Assembly (NCBI RefSeq): GCF_000265525.1
Contig: NC_018015.1
Location: 1,152,322-1,216,321 of the forward strand
Source: Thermococcus cleftensis
Lineage (GTDB): Archaea; Methanobacteriota_B; Thermococci; Thermococcales; Thermococcaceae
Length of the DNA stretch: 64,000 bases
Direction: 5' to 3'
Made by a program: the position numbers and the translations under genes. A model generated the notes under the pieces. The model was not told where the DNA came from. It saw nothing but the letters and a program-made list of their open reading frames with translations, and searched no databases. Positions 52,923 through 61,527 of the stretch are shown piece after piece. Position 1 is the stretch's first letter. Every line of letters starts with the position of its first letter.

Positions 52923-54110
52923 TCACCTCTTAAGGTGGTACCAGTCCACCTCTACATCTAGCTCTCCCTTCTCGATGATGGCCTTCATGTTCTCGGCTAT
53001 CTTCCTGACGTCGCTGACGGTGAAGTCCCTTCCTCCGAGGCCGACTATGTAGTTCTTCATGAGCGGCTTTGCATTGGTGTTGTAGAGCGCTCCCTTGGCC
53101 TCGTTGAAGAGTATGCCCTCCTGGCCGAAGGAGAAGTTCCTGTCGAGGACGGCTATGCCTTCAACGCTCTTTGCCAGCTCGTAAAGCTCCTCCTTCGGGA
53201 AGGGCCTGAACCAGCGGACCTTCGCGGCGCCGACCTTGTAGCCCTCATCGCGGAGAACATCGACCGCCTGCTTGACGGTTCCCATGAGTGAACCCATACC
53301 CATGAAGACGAAGTCTGCGTCGTCAGTCCTGTATAGCTCTATCATCTGGCTGTAGTCCCTTCCAAAGCGCTCGCCGAACTCTTTTCCAACCTCGTGAATG
53401 ACCTTCTTGGCATCTTCCATAGCCTTGGCTATCTTGTAGCGGAACTCGTAGTAGTCGTTGGGGCCACCAAGGGCACCTACAGCAACGGGGTTGTCGAAGT
53501 CGGTGAGCGTGTAGAGCGGCTTCCTTGGCGGAAGGAACTCATCGACCAGCTCCTGTGGGATCATCTCGACAACGTCGTAGGTGTGGCTCAGTATGAAGGC
53601 ACTCTCGACAACCATCGCGGGGAGGTTCACGGTCTCGGCTATCTTGAATGCCATCAGCACACCGTCGTAGACCTCTTGGTTGTTCTCCGCGTAGAACTGG
53701 AGCCAGCCGGTGTCCCTCTGCGCCAAACTGTCGGTCTGGTCGTCCCAGACGCTCCAGGGGGGAGCCATGGCACGGTTCACATCGACCATGACTATCGGCA
53801 GCCTCGCTCCAGCCGCCCAGTGTAGCATCTCGTGCATGAGAGCGAGACCCTGGGCGGAGGTGGCGGTGAAAGCCCTGGCGCCGGTCGCGCTCGCTCCTAT
53901 ACAGGCGGCCATGGCTGAGTGCTCGCTCTCGACCGGTACGTACTCAAGCCCCTCTATCTCTCCGTTGGCGAGGAACTCGGCTATCTTCTCGATGATGCTG
54001 GTCTGGGGGGTGATGGGGTAAGCCGCGACGACCTCAACGCGGGCGTGTTTAACGGCGTAAGCGGCCGCGTAGTTGCCGCTCACGACCTTTCTAATGGGCT
54101 TGTACTCCAT
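52923..54110 (-). CDS. vorA: 2-Ketoisovalerate:ferredoxin oxidoreductase alpha subunit
   Basis: The 395-residue substrate-binding subunit of VOR has AAYPITPQTSIIEKIAEF and SEHSAMAACIGASATGARA. It is a paralogue of PorA. The start at 54110 (MEYKPIRKVV) follows GAGGTGTTGGTT. Encoded between vorD and vorB. Confidence 0.95.
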   Translation of the reverse strand: MEYKPIRKVVSGNYAAAYAVKHARVEVVAAYPITPQTSIIEKIAEFLANGEIEGLEYVPVESEHSAMAACIGASATGARAFTATSAQGLALMHEMLHWAAGARLPIVMVDVNRAMAPPWSVWDDQTDSLAQRDTGWLQFYAENNQEVYDGVLMAFKIAETVNLPAMVVESAFILSHTYDVVEMIPQELVDEFLPPRKPLYTLTDFDNPVAVGALGGPNDYYEFRYKIAKAMEDAKKVIHEVGKEFGERFGRDYSQMIELYRTDDADFVFMGMGSLMGTVKQAVDVLRDEGYKVGAAKVRWFRPFPKEELYELAKSVEGIAVLDRNFSFGQEGILFNEAKGALYNTNAKPLMKNYIVGLGGRDFTVSDVRKIAENMKAIIEKGELDVEVDWYHLKR

Positions 54111-54120
54111 AACCAACACC

Positions 54121-54438
54121 TCACTTCTCCTCTTTTTCCATCGTTATGGCCTTGGTCGGGCACTCGTTCGCACAGATACCGCAGCCCTTACAGTAGTCGT
54201 AGTCTATCCCGACGTAGCCGTCCTCGCGTATGTATATAGCCGGCTCGGGGCAGAATTTCCAGCAGATGTAGCACTTAACGCACTTGTCATCATCGACGAC
54301 GGGTATGAACGTCCTCCAGTCGCCGGTGAAGTTGCTGAGCGTGGTGCCCAGGCTAATCGGGGCCTCCGGGTACTCGTCCACCCGGGTGAGGACGATTTTG
54401 GTGGCCCCTTCCTTCTTTTCACCAAACAGCGTGTTCAA
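54121..54438 (-). CDS. vorD: 2-Ketoisovalerate:ferredoxin oxidoreductase delta subunit, 2x[4Fe-4S]
   Basis: The 105-residue ferredoxin-like subunit has CVKCYICWKFCPEP and CKGCGICANECP. The most likely start is a TTG at 54438: it follows GGTGATAAGG, and the resulting length and start match known VorD. The open frame further upstream overlaps porG. Confidence 0.94.
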   Translation of the reverse strand: MNTLFGEKKEGATKIVLTRVDEYPEAPISLGTTLSNFTGDWRTFIPVVDDDKCVKCYICWKFCPEPAIYIREDGYVGIDYDYCKGCGICANECPTKAITMEKEEK

Positions 54439-54481
54439 CCTTATCACCACCTTGTTCGGGGTTAAAGGATAGGAAAGAAGA

Positions 54482-55039
54482 TTAGAGCTCGTAAACGGTA
54501 GTCTTGTTGAATGCTTCCTCTGCGGCCTTGGCGTTCTTCTCGCCGAGGGATCCGGAGAAGACGTCCTGAATGGCCTTCTGGACGTGCTCGAGGGTGACGA
54601 CGCCGGTGGCCTTTGCGACCGCACCGAGGATTGCGGTGTTGGTAATTGGAAGGCCAAGGACGTCGAGGGCTATGGTGGTGGCATCGACGAGGGCCAGCTT
54701 GGCCGGCTTCTTCTTGAGCTTCTCGAGAACCTCTTCCTTGCTCTTCTCTGTGTTGACGATGACGATTCCGTCGTCCTTGAGACCTGCGGTGACGTCAACG
54801 GTGTCGAGAAGGCTCGGGTCGAGGACGACCACTATGTCGGGCTCGTATATCTGGGTCTTTATCCTTATCGGCCTCTCGTCGATCCTGGTGAACGCTGTAA
54901 CCGGCGCTCCACGCCTCTCGACACCGAAGAACGGGAACGCCTGGACGTACTTGCCCTCAAGGAAAGCGGCTGAGGCTAGTATGTTGGCGGCGGTAACGGC
55001 ACCCTGTCCACCCCTACCGTGAAAACGAATCTCGATCAT
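54482..55039 (-). CDS. porG: Shared gamma subunit of POR and VOR
   Basis: The 185-residue subunit has [20 protein letters not shown] and [16 protein letters not shown]. In Thermococcales one gamma subunit serves both POR and VOR, which explains its place before both gene sets. It is the first gene of the operon; AAGGAGGCAGAGAAG precedes the ATG. A palindrome and TATA element lie just upstream. Confidence 0.96.
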
Positions 55040-55054
55040 CTTCTCTGCCTCCTT

Positions 55055-55069
55055 AAGTTTGTCAAACTT
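55055..55069. promoter_or_regulatory. Palindrome in the por/vor leader
   Basis: AAGTTTG-T-CAAACTT is a perfect 7-bp inverted repeat with a 1-nt centre. On the minus strand the TATA-like ACTTAAATAAA (about 55085-55097) lies just upstream, so the palindrome falls near the transcription start, 16 nt before the porG ATG. It may be an operator. Confidence 0.5.
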
Positions 55070-55235
55070 TATTCATTCAACGCATTTATTTAAGTTTCGG
55101 TATTGGCTTAATCTCCCTTCGGCAGGTGTCTTTGGGTAGGCGTGAACGTTGTCAGTCGCCAATGGTAAAAAGAGCGCATTGTTTCCCGAAAAAAGTTCGC
55201 CCGCTAAATTTTTAAATCCATAAACTACAGGCTGG

Positions 55236-55250
55236 TATATAGACTATATA
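55236..55250. promoter_or_regulatory. TATA-like palindrome upstream of pitA
   Basis: TATATAG-A-CTATATA is a perfect 15-bp palindrome. It may itself contain the TATA element (start about 25 nt later, near the ATG), or be a regulator site downstream of another candidate, TTTTTAAATCC (55208-55218). Confidence 0.45.
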
Positions 55251-55262
55251 GTGGTGGTTAAA

Positions 55263-56225
55263 ATGGAGGGCCTGGCGGTAGCGGCGATAGCAGTGGCGTT
55301 TTACATTGCCTGGAACATAGGCTCGAATGACTCTGCCAACGCTATGGGGACTGCTGTCGGGGCTGGAATACTGAGCTTCCGCCAGGCCACGCTTACGATA
55401 GCGATATTTGTCCTGATGGGGGCATACCTCCGGGGTTACAAGGTCATGAAGACCGTTGGGAAAGGCATAGTCCCGGAGGGGTACCTAACAATGGAGATGG
55501 CGGTCATAGCGCTCCTCGCCGCGGGCGTTTGGGTGACGATAGCCACCGTGAAGGGCCTTCCCGTCTCCACAACCCAGGCGATAGTTGGAGGGGTTATAGG
55601 AGTGGGCCTCGCCACCCACGCCCCAGTGAACTGGTACACTCTCGGTAAAATAGCCGCCGCCTGGGTCGTCTCACCGGTGCTGTCGGGGATTCTTGCCATA
55701 TTCCTCTTCAGATTCTACGGCTGGGTGGTTTCCAAGATAAAAAGCGTCTCGACGATTGAGGCCCTCTACAAGGCCCTGGCCATACTCGGCGGCTCCTACA
55801 TGGCCTTCAACTTCGGGACGAACGAAGTTGCCAACGCCTCCGGCCCTCTGGTCGGTGCCGGCTTCATGGAGCCGAAGGTTGCTGGAATCTTCGGGGCGAT
55901 AGCGCTTTCCATCGGCGCTCTCACGTTCAGCTATGCGGTGATGCACACCGTCGGGAAGAAGATAACTTCCCTCGGACCCGTTTCGGCATTCGCCGCCCAG
56001 TTCGGTTCGGCAATAGCTGTCAGCCTGGCGAACTTCTTCGGCCTTCCCGTCAGCTCGAGCCAGTCAATAGTTGGGGGCGTCATCGGGGTGGGCCTGCTCG
56101 CGGGAGAGGGCGTCGAGAGGGGCGTCATAAGGGACATAGTCTTTGGCTGGGTCGCGACGCCGCTCACGGCCATAGTGATATCACTCGCTATCTTCAAGGC
56201 CTTCTCCCTCGTGGGGCTGGTTTAG
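55263..56225 (+). CDS. pitA: PiT-family phosphate permease
   Basis: The 320-residue membrane protein has about nine spans and the two inverted PiT signature repeats: IGSNDSANAMGTAVGAG and FGTNEVANASGPLVGAG, with GLPVSTTQAIVGGVIGVGL and GLPVSSSQSIVGGVIGVGL. It imports inorganic phosphate coupled to Na+ or H+. Start 55263 follows GGTGGTTAAA. Its usual DUF47 (PhoU-like) partner is not adjacent but lies at 62458. The 3' end overlaps hflX by 45 nt. Confidence 0.94.
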   Translation: MEGLAVAAIAVAFYIAWNIGSNDSANAMGTAVGAGILSFRQATLTIAIFVLMGAYLRGYKVMKTVGKGIVPEGYLTMEMAVIALLAAGVWVTIATVKGLPVSTTQAIVGGVIGVGLATHAPVNWYTLGKIAAAWVVSPVLSGILAIFLFRFYGWVVSKIKSVSTIEALYKALAILGGSYMAFNFGTNEVANASGPLVGAGFMEPKVAGIFGAIALSIGALTFSYAVMHTVGKKITSLGPVSAFAAQFGSAIAVSLANFFGLPVSSSQSIVGGVIGVGLLAGEGVERGVIRDIVFGWVATPLTAIVISLAIFKAFSLVGLV

Positions 56226-57488
56226 CCTCTCTATCCTAACCCCGAGCCGTGTGAGCTCCTTTATCATTCCCGTCTGCACGTAGGCCCTTATCCTAGTTTT
56301 CTCGCCGTACTCGACCGACAGAATCTCGCCGATGGAGTTTATGAGCGCCATCACCCTGGGAACCTTATCCGGCTCGTCCACGGTTATCTCGAAGGCCTTG
56401 TACTTCGGCAGGGTGAGGATAACCTCCTCGAGGGTGCCGTAAAGCTCTTCAAGCTGGCCCAGCTTTGCCGAGATTGAGACGACGTTCGAACCTATTCCCC
56501 TCTCCTCGGCAAGGGCCTTCATAATCTCCGCTTTGTCCCTTATGTCCTCCTCGCTCGTTAAATCCCTCTTGTTGAGGACCACTATTATCGGCTTGTCAAG
56601 GGCCTTCAGCTCCCTGAGAACGCCGAGCGATGCCAGGAACTTCCTCCTCATCTCGGTCCAGGGCTCGCTGGCATCGAGGACGAGCAGAATTATGTCCGCC
56701 TTAACTATCTCCTCCAGCGTCGAGTGAAATGCCTCGACTATAAACGGTGGAAGGCCATCTATGAAGCCGACCGTGTCAGTGACGAGAACCCTCTTGCCCC
56801 CCAGCTTGAAGCGCCTCGTTGTCGTGTCAAGCGTCGTGAACATCTGGTTTCTGGCCTCTATCTCCTCCCCGGCGAGGGCGTTGAGAAGGGTCGATTTCCC
56901 CGCGTTGGTGTAGCCGGCCAGGGCTATGAGAATGAACCCCACCTCTTCCCTGCGCTTCCGCTTAACTTCCCTGTCGGCCTTGACCCTCTCAAGCTCCTTC
57001 CGTATCTTCCCCATACGATAGCGAATGTGCTTGAGGTACTGCTGCGTCTGATACTCACCCATTCCCTTAAAGCCGGCCCTGTCGCCGAGCTTGATTCGCC
57101 TTATCGCTTCCTTCACGAGGGGGACCTCGTACTGGAGCGAGGCTAACTCAACTTGAAGCTTTGCCTCCTTTGAGTGGGCCCGCTTTTCGAAAATCTCGAG
57201 GACGAGCTGCCACCGGTCAATTACCTCGACGCGGAGCTCCTTCCAGAGGTTGTAGGCCTGGCTCGGCGTCAGCCTGTTGGCAAAGATAACCTTATCTGGC
57301 TTGAGCTCCTTTACGAGCTCCTTCAGCTCCTCGAGCTTTCCCTTTCCTATGTTGTAGCGCGGGTGCTCCTCCCTGTTCTGCTCGAGGATCGCGAGGACTT
57401 CATAGCCCGCACTCCTCAAAAGCTCCTCGAACTCCTCCCTGCTCACCCCGTCGCGCCTGGATCTTCTTATTACTCCTATTGCTTTCAT
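56181..57488 (-). CDS. hflX: HflX GTPase
   Basis: The 435-residue ribosome-associated GTPase has an N-terminal HflX domain (YNIGKGKLEELKEL), a central coiled region and the G domain: G1 AGYTNAGKST, G2/switch I TTLDTTTRRF, G3 DTVGFI, G4 NKRD, and G5 SAKLGQ. HflX binds ribosomes and splits stalled ones in bacteria. A TATA-like GGCTATAAACCCC lies close to the ATG at 57488, fitting a leaderless mRNA. Confidence 0.94.
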   Translation of the reverse strand: MKAIGVIRRSRRDGVSREEFEELLRSAGYEVLAILEQNREEHPRYNIGKGKLEELKELVKELKPDKVIFANRLTPSQAYNLWKELRVEVIDRWQLVLEIFEKRAHSKEAKLQVELASLQYEVPLVKEAIRRIKLGDRAGFKGMGEYQTQQYLKHIRYRMGKIRKELERVKADREVKRKRREEVGFILIALAGYTNAGKSTLLNALAGEEIEARNQMFTTLDTTTRRFKLGGKRVLVTDTVGFIDGLPPFIVEAFHSTLEEIVKADIILLVLDASEPWTEMRRKFLASLGVLRELKALDKPIIVVLNKRDLTSEEDIRDKAEIMKALAEERGIGSNVVSISAKLGQLEELYGTLEEVILTLPKYKAFEITVDEPDKVPRVMALINSIGEILSVEYGEKTRIRAYVQTGMIKELTRLGVRIERLNQPHEGEGLEDSE

Positions 57489-57598
57489 CGGCCATATTTT
57501 CTCCCTGGGGTTTATAGCCTTTTGGAACGGCCGGTTTTCAACCTGAAGTTTGGGATACGCCTTTAAACTCCAAAAGCGAGCTATATGCGGTGGTCCCT

Positions 57599-57958
57599 AT
57601 GGATTACGACGACGTTGATGTCAAGCTTAAGGAGATTGAGGAACTCCTCGACAGGCTGGGCAAGCAGCACCCCAAGGAGATTTCCGCCTTCTCAAGGTTC
57701 CTGCGCGAGACCCTAGATAACAAGGCCCTGACGACGCGTGAGAAGGAGCTTATCGCACTCGCCCTCGGCATAGCCCAGGGCTGTGAGTGGTGCATCTACC
57801 TCCACACCCAGAAAGCTCTGGAAGCGGGCGCCAAGCCGGAGGAACTCTTCGAGGCGGGCCTCGTTGCGGTTCTGATGGCCGGTGGCCCGGCCCTGATGCA
57901 CCTGATTCCACTCATGAAGGCCATCGAAACCTTCCAGAAGGAGCACGGGGAGGGCTGA
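57599..57958 (+). CDS. AhpD/carboxymuconolactone-decarboxylase-like protein
   Basis: The 119-residue helical protein has the AhpD-like peroxidase motif, LGIAQGCEWCIYLHTQKALE (E..CxxC..H), used in peroxide or disulfide chemistry. The ATG at 57599 lies about 25 nt after a TATA-like CCTTTAAACTCC, so the mRNA is leaderless. Catalytic partner unknown. Confidence 0.85.
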   Translation: MDYDDVDVKLKEIEELLDRLGKQHPKEISAFSRFLRETLDNKALTTREKELIALALGIAQGCEWCIYLHTQKALEAGAKPEELFEAGLVAVLMAGGPALMHLIPLMKAIETFQKEHGEG

Positions 57959-57961
57959 GGC

Positions 57962-58297
57962 TCAGCCCCCCGTTAGCTTTATTATTGCCTCCGCCAGGTC
58001 CCCTTCGGCCTCTTCGAGGGCCTTCTTTGCGGTATCGTAGTCGACGCCAGCCTGCTCCATGACGAGCTTGATGTCATCTTCCGAGACCCTGACCACCGCC
58101 CTTACTTCTTCCTTTCCTGGCACTATCTGGTAGCTCTTCTCTCCCTGGGCGGTTATTATCGTTATCACCGGGTCCTTGAGGATTATCTCCTTGTTCTCGA
58201 GCCTTATTATGACCTCCTCAACGCCCTCGAGCTCCTCCATTTTTATGCCCATCTGGCGCATGAGCTTCTTCATCTGCCGGGGGTTCATTCCCATCAT
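57962..58297 (-). CDS. nac: Nascent polypeptide-associated complex alpha-like protein
   Basis: The 111-residue protein has the NAC barrel ([20 protein letters not shown]) and a C-terminal UBA domain ([20 protein letters not shown]). Archaeal NAC forms homodimers at the ribosome and helps nascent chains. The start at 58297 follows AGGTGGTAGCG. It is convergent with the AhpD-like gene, 3 nt between stops. Confidence 0.93.
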   Translation of the reverse strand: MMGMNPRQMKKLMRQMGIKMEELEGVEEVIIRLENKEIILKDPVITIITAQGEKSYQIVPGKEEVRAVVRVSEDDIKLVMEQAGVDYDTAKKALEEAEGDLAEAIIKLTGG

Positions 58298-58388
58298 CGC
58301 TACCACCTGTTGGAAGGTAGCCCGGGGGTCTTAAAAAGGTTGGCAAGGTTTTTAGGCTCCTTGACGTACCCGGTGAGGGGGTGGGAGA

Positions 58389-58568
58389 GTGCAATTTCCC
58401 CGCGCCGTTCCCACGGACTTCCAGATTATGGTGGGGTTTCTGAGTGTAGCCCTGCTCCTGCTCGCCGGAAAGTTCTTCTTTGAGTGGCTGGAGAGGTACG
58501 CCGAGAAGAAGGAGAGAGAAATAGCAAAAGAGCTGGAGGAGATTGAGAGGAGGGGCGAGATGTATTAG
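58389..58568 (+). CDS. Small membrane protein, 59 residues
   Basis: A GTG at 58389, preceded by GAGGGGGTGGGAGA, opens 59 codons ending in TAG. The product has a short N-terminal part (QFPRAVPTDF), one hydrophobic helix (MVGFLSVALLLLAGKFFF) and a charged amphipathic tail (ERYAEKKEREIAKELEEIER). A TATA-like GGTTTTTAGGC (58349-58359) fits. Coding bias (AAG/GAG/CTG codons) supports a real gene. No family recognised. Confidence 0.6.
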   Translation: MQFPRAVPTDFQIMVGFLSVALLLLAGKFFFEWLERYAEKKEREIAKELEEIERRGEMY

Positions 58569-58619
58569 GGAATTGCGTTTGCCAAAAAGTATTTATTTTC
58601 CAAAAACCCAATCTTTACC

Positions 58620-58862
58620 ATGACAGTGGAAGTTGTGAGACTCGATGACAACGGGAGGGTTTACCTCCCTGCCAGCATCAGGAAAAACCTCCGCTCCAGG
58701 GAGTTCTACGTCGAGGAGAAGGACGGCAGGATAATCCTGATTCCCGTCAGGGAGAAGCTGATGAAATACCGGGGAATTTTCCGGGGAGAAAACCTCACCG
58801 GTGAGGAAATTGACGAAATCGTGAAGGAAGAAACTGAAAAGCTCCTGAGGGGAGAGCTGTGA
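58620..58862 (+). CDS. vapB: VapB-type AbrB-fold antitoxin
   Basis: The 80-residue protein has an AbrB swapped-hairpin DNA-binding domain, VVRLDDNGRVYLPASIRKNL, and a C-terminal toxin-binding tail (GEEIDEIVKEETEKLLRGEL). It should neutralise the PIN toxin encoded downstream and repress the operon. A TATA-like GTATTTATTTTCC lies near 58588-58600; no ribosome binding site, so leaderless. Confidence 0.88.
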   Translation: MTVEVVRLDDNGRVYLPASIRKNLRSREFYVEEKDGRIILIPVREKLMKYRGIFRGENLTGEEIDEIVKEETEKLLRGEL

Positions 58863-59233
58863 GGGTTTACGTTGACGTCAACGTGATTTACTATCACCTC
58901 ACTGACAACCCTGAGTTCTCTGATAGGGCCACCGATTTGCTGGAAGAACATTATGGCTCAATGATAACCTCGTCACTAACCGTCTGGCAGCTTTACATAC
59001 TTCTCAGAAGGCTGAACAGGAAGGGGACATTTAACCTCATGGAAATACTTCCGGAACTGGGGATTCGAGTCGTCCCACTGACACCTGAAATTCTCATGGA
59101 AGCGGAAAGGATTGAGAAGCTTGACTTCGACGATGCGATTCACTACGCAACGATGAGGAAGCACGGGGTGAAGAAGATACTCTCAAACGACGGGGATTTT
59201 GACAAAATTGAGGAGATAGAGAGAGTATTTTAG
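58859..59233 (+). CDS. vapC: VapC PIN-domain toxin ribonuclease
   Basis: The 124-residue PIN-domain protein has acidic active-site residues: D in VYVDVNVIYYH, and DFDDAIHYATM and SNDGDFD further on. VapC toxins cleave RNA, often tRNA or rRNA. It starts with GTG at 58859, overlapping the vapB stop by 4 nt (GTGA), typical of TA operons. It ends three bases before the TPR gene, which is convergent. Confidence 0.88.
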   Translation: MRVYVDVNVIYYHLTDNPEFSDRATDLLEEHYGSMITSSLTVWQLYILLRRLNRKGTFNLMEILPELGIRVVPLTPEILMEAERIEKLDFDDAIHYATMRKHGVKKILSNDGDFDKIEEIERVF

Positions 59234-59235
59234 CT

Positions 59236-60267
59236 TCAGGTCTCTCTCTTCTCCTCCGGGAACTTTGAGGTCTCCTCGTTGGTCTTCATTATCTTTGCCC
59301 TGTACTCCTCGTACTTCTTTCTGGCTTCCTCCGCCTTCTCCCTCTCGCCGAGGTACTCGTAGGCCTCCGCCACGTGCTTCCACCACATCGGGTCTTTTTC
59401 GGCCTCCTTCAGGCAGTACTCCAGGAACTTCTGGTATGCCTCCCTCGCCAGCTCCTCCCTGCCGAGCTTCCTTGCTATGTTGCCAACGTCCTCGTAAAAG
59501 ACGCCCTCTTCCTGAGCTTCCTTCTGGTAGTACTCCAAGGCCCTCTCCCAGGCCTCCCTGGCCTTCTCCTCGTTGCCCAGCTCCTCGTAGAGCTTTGCCA
59601 CGTCCTCCCAGAACCAGGGCTCCTCCTCGGCGTAGCGCTCGAGGGCCTTAGCTGCCCTCTCCCTGTTTCCAGCCTTCTTCCAGTACTCGTGGGCCTCCTT
59701 GAGGTAGTATGTGTCCCTCTCCTTCTCGTACAGCTCCTCGTATATCTCCGCGGCCCTCTCGTACTTCCCGGCCTTCTCGTAGGCCCAGGCGGCGCTCTCC
59801 ATCCAGCCAAGCTTCTCGTACATCTCCGCCGCCTTCAGGTAGTTTCCGGCCTTCTCGTACTTTCTGGCCGCGGCTTTGTACTTACCCATCTTTTCAAGCT
59901 TTTCAGCCGAGCGGAAGCGGTCCGTCAGGCTCAGATCGGGCTCGCTTATGTACCAGATGCCGAAGGCGAGTATGGCGATGAAGAAGACTATTATCCCACC
60001 AACCACCTGGAGGTTCTGCCAGGTGGCGCTGAGGTATAAGCCGTAGCCGCTTATCGCCGTGAAGACTGCCAGTATTGTCCCATACTTCCAGCTCTCGGCG
60101 TAGAAGGTAAGTCCCGTGAAGAAGAGCAGCATCAGCGTAACTCCCAGGAAACCCAGGGTGAGTATCACCTGGAGCAGCAGCTTGAAGCCGCCGTACCAGA
60201 CTATGCCGGCCGCTATGGCTATAACAGCGATGAGGAATCCAATCAGGTACGCCTTGAGCTTGTCCAT
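59236..60267 (-). CDS. Membrane protein with TPR-like repeats
   Basis: The 343-residue protein has four N-terminal membrane helices (about 1-115) and a soluble C-terminal domain of about six TPR-like repeats (A-x-x-YEKAG-x-Y-x-x-AAE patterns, for instance AARKYEKAGNYLKAAEMYEK). Repeats usually scaffold protein contacts, here on the cytoplasmic or outer face. It overlaps the upstream ogt gene by 25 nt. Function unknown. Confidence 0.8.
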   Translation of the reverse strand: MDKLKAYLIGFLIAVIAIAAGIVWYGGFKLLLQVILTLGFLGVTLMLLFFTGLTFYAESWKYGTILAVFTAISGYGLYLSATWQNLQVVGGIIVFFIAILAFGIWYISEPDLSLTDRFRSAEKLEKMGKYKAAARKYEKAGNYLKAAEMYEKLGWMESAAWAYEKAGKYERAAEIYEELYEKERDTYYLKEAHEYWKKAGNRERAAKALERYAEEEPWFWEDVAKLYEELGNEEKAREAWERALEYYQKEAQEEGVFYEDVGNIARKLGREELAREAYQKFLEYCLKEAEKDPMWWKHVAEAYEYLGEREKAEEARKKYEEYRAKIMKTNEETSKFPEEKRET

Positions 60268-60779
60268 TCTTTCACCCCCTCGATTTCCAGCAGGAAAACC
60301 TTCCCCTCCAGCCTCGGAGTGTAGTGACCGATGCCGTCGCTGGCAACGACCCTGTGGCAGGGAACGACTATCGGGTAGGGGTTCCGCCTCATCGCCCCGC
60401 CGATGGCCCGCGGTGATGTGTTTAATGCCCCTGCAAGGCCACCGTAGGTTATAACGCTACCTCTTTTAACGTTTTTCGTGAGCCATTCGTAAACCCGCCT
60501 CTCAAAGGGTGTAACGCCCTCGAACGAAAGCTCCAGAAGAAGATCCTCGTTTTCCAGCCTCCCGACGATGACGTCCCGGACGAGGGAGGGGTAATCGCTC
60601 TCCCCATCACTGGCATCGACATCGACGCCCCTTCTCTCCAGGAAGTCCGAGAGGCGCTCGATGTTCGCCCGGAACTGCGCCCCGTCGAGGGCGAAGGTTA
60701 TCCCCTGGATTTTTTTCTCGTGGATCACGCCTATCCACACTTTTCTGCCTGCCATCTCAAAGACATCAACGCTCAGCAT
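60243..60779 (-). CDS. ogt: O6-alkylguanine-DNA alkyltransferase
   Basis: The 178-residue protein repairs O6-alkylguanine by moving the alkyl group to its own Cys in a single-turnover reaction. The C-terminal domain has the helix-turn-helix motif GSVITYGGLAGALNTSPRAI and the active site VVPCHRVV with C141. Sequence and length follow the Thermococcus kodakarensis protein. It overlaps its upstream TrmJ-like gene by 14 nt. Confidence 0.96.
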   Translation of the reverse strand: MLSVDVFEMAGRKVWIGVIHEKKIQGITFALDGAQFRANIERLSDFLERRGVDVDASDGESDYPSLVRDVIVGRLENEDLLLELSFEGVTPFERRVYEWLTKNVKRGSVITYGGLAGALNTSPRAIGGAMRRNPYPIVVPCHRVVASDGIGHYTPRLEGKVFLLEIEGVKEWTSSRRT

Positions 60780-61482
60780 CTCCGCACTCCTCCAGCTTTA
60801 TAGCGGCCTTTCTCAGCGGCCCTATAAGCGTGTGAACCTCCCTCCCGTACAGAACGGCCCTCCCCACGAAGCGCTGAAACACCTTTGCGAAGACCTCCCG
60901 TCTCTCCGGATCCTTGGGGTAGTTGAGAGCTTCCAAGAGTCTCTCCCACGACCTTGCTAACTCCTCCTTCTCCCTCCTCGTTGCAGGTTCAAGGGAGCGA
61001 ACTTTCGCCTCCGGCCTTTCCTTTGAGAGCTCGTAGAGGATAACCGCGACGGCCTGTGCGAGGTTCATCACGGGGTAGGCCTCGCTGGTCGGAACCGTCA
61101 CGGTGAAGTCGAGCCTTTCCAGCTCATCGTTTCTCAGCCCGATGCTCTCCCTGCCGAAGAAAAGGCCGACCCTCCCGGGATAGCCTTCGAGCGTCTCCCT
61201 CAGCTCCCAGGGATAGAGGGGAACACGGTGTGGTATGAACCTCCCTCCGGGCTTCCCCGTTGTTCCAACGGCCAAATCGAAGAGCTCAAGCGCCTCCTCA
61301 AAGCTCTCAACCATGAGTGCCCTGTCTAATACGTCCCTTGCGTGGACTGCATAGCTGTAGCTTTCCTCCGTTAGGTTAGGGTTCACGAGCACTAGGCTGG
61401 AAAATCCAAAGTTCTTCATGGTCCTCGCTATCATTCCTATGTTCGCCGGCCCCTCCGGCTCCACCAGAACCACGCTTATCAT
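60766..61482 (-). CDS. TrmJ-like tRNA 2'-O-methyltransferase (SPOUT)
   Basis: The 238-residue SPOUT enzyme begins ISVVLVEPEGPANIGMIART, with LFFGRESIGLRNDELE and VPTSEAYPVMNLAQAVAVILYEL as SAM-binding knot motifs. Members methylate the 2'-O of C32 in tRNA. The C-terminal part contains REVHTLIGPLRKA. First gene of the trmJ-ogt-TPR operon; it diverges from panE. Confidence 0.88.
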   Translation of the reverse strand: MISVVLVEPEGPANIGMIARTMKNFGFSSLVLVNPNLTEESYSYAVHARDVLDRALMVESFEEALELFDLAVGTTGKPGGRFIPHRVPLYPWELRETLEGYPGRVGLFFGRESIGLRNDELERLDFTVTVPTSEAYPVMNLAQAVAVILYELSKERPEAKVRSLEPATRREKEELARSWERLLEALNYPKDPERREVFAKVFQRFVGRAVLYGREVHTLIGPLRKAAIKLEECGDAER

Positions 61483-61527
61483 CGGTAGGCATTTAAGGTG
61501 TTGTCTTTAAACGGTTGCGGTGGTGAG

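Noticed and set aside
54570-55022. 150-codon plus-strand frame over porG
   Set aside because: Antisense shadow of a well-conserved subunit, Ser/Thr/Arg-rich with no start signals.
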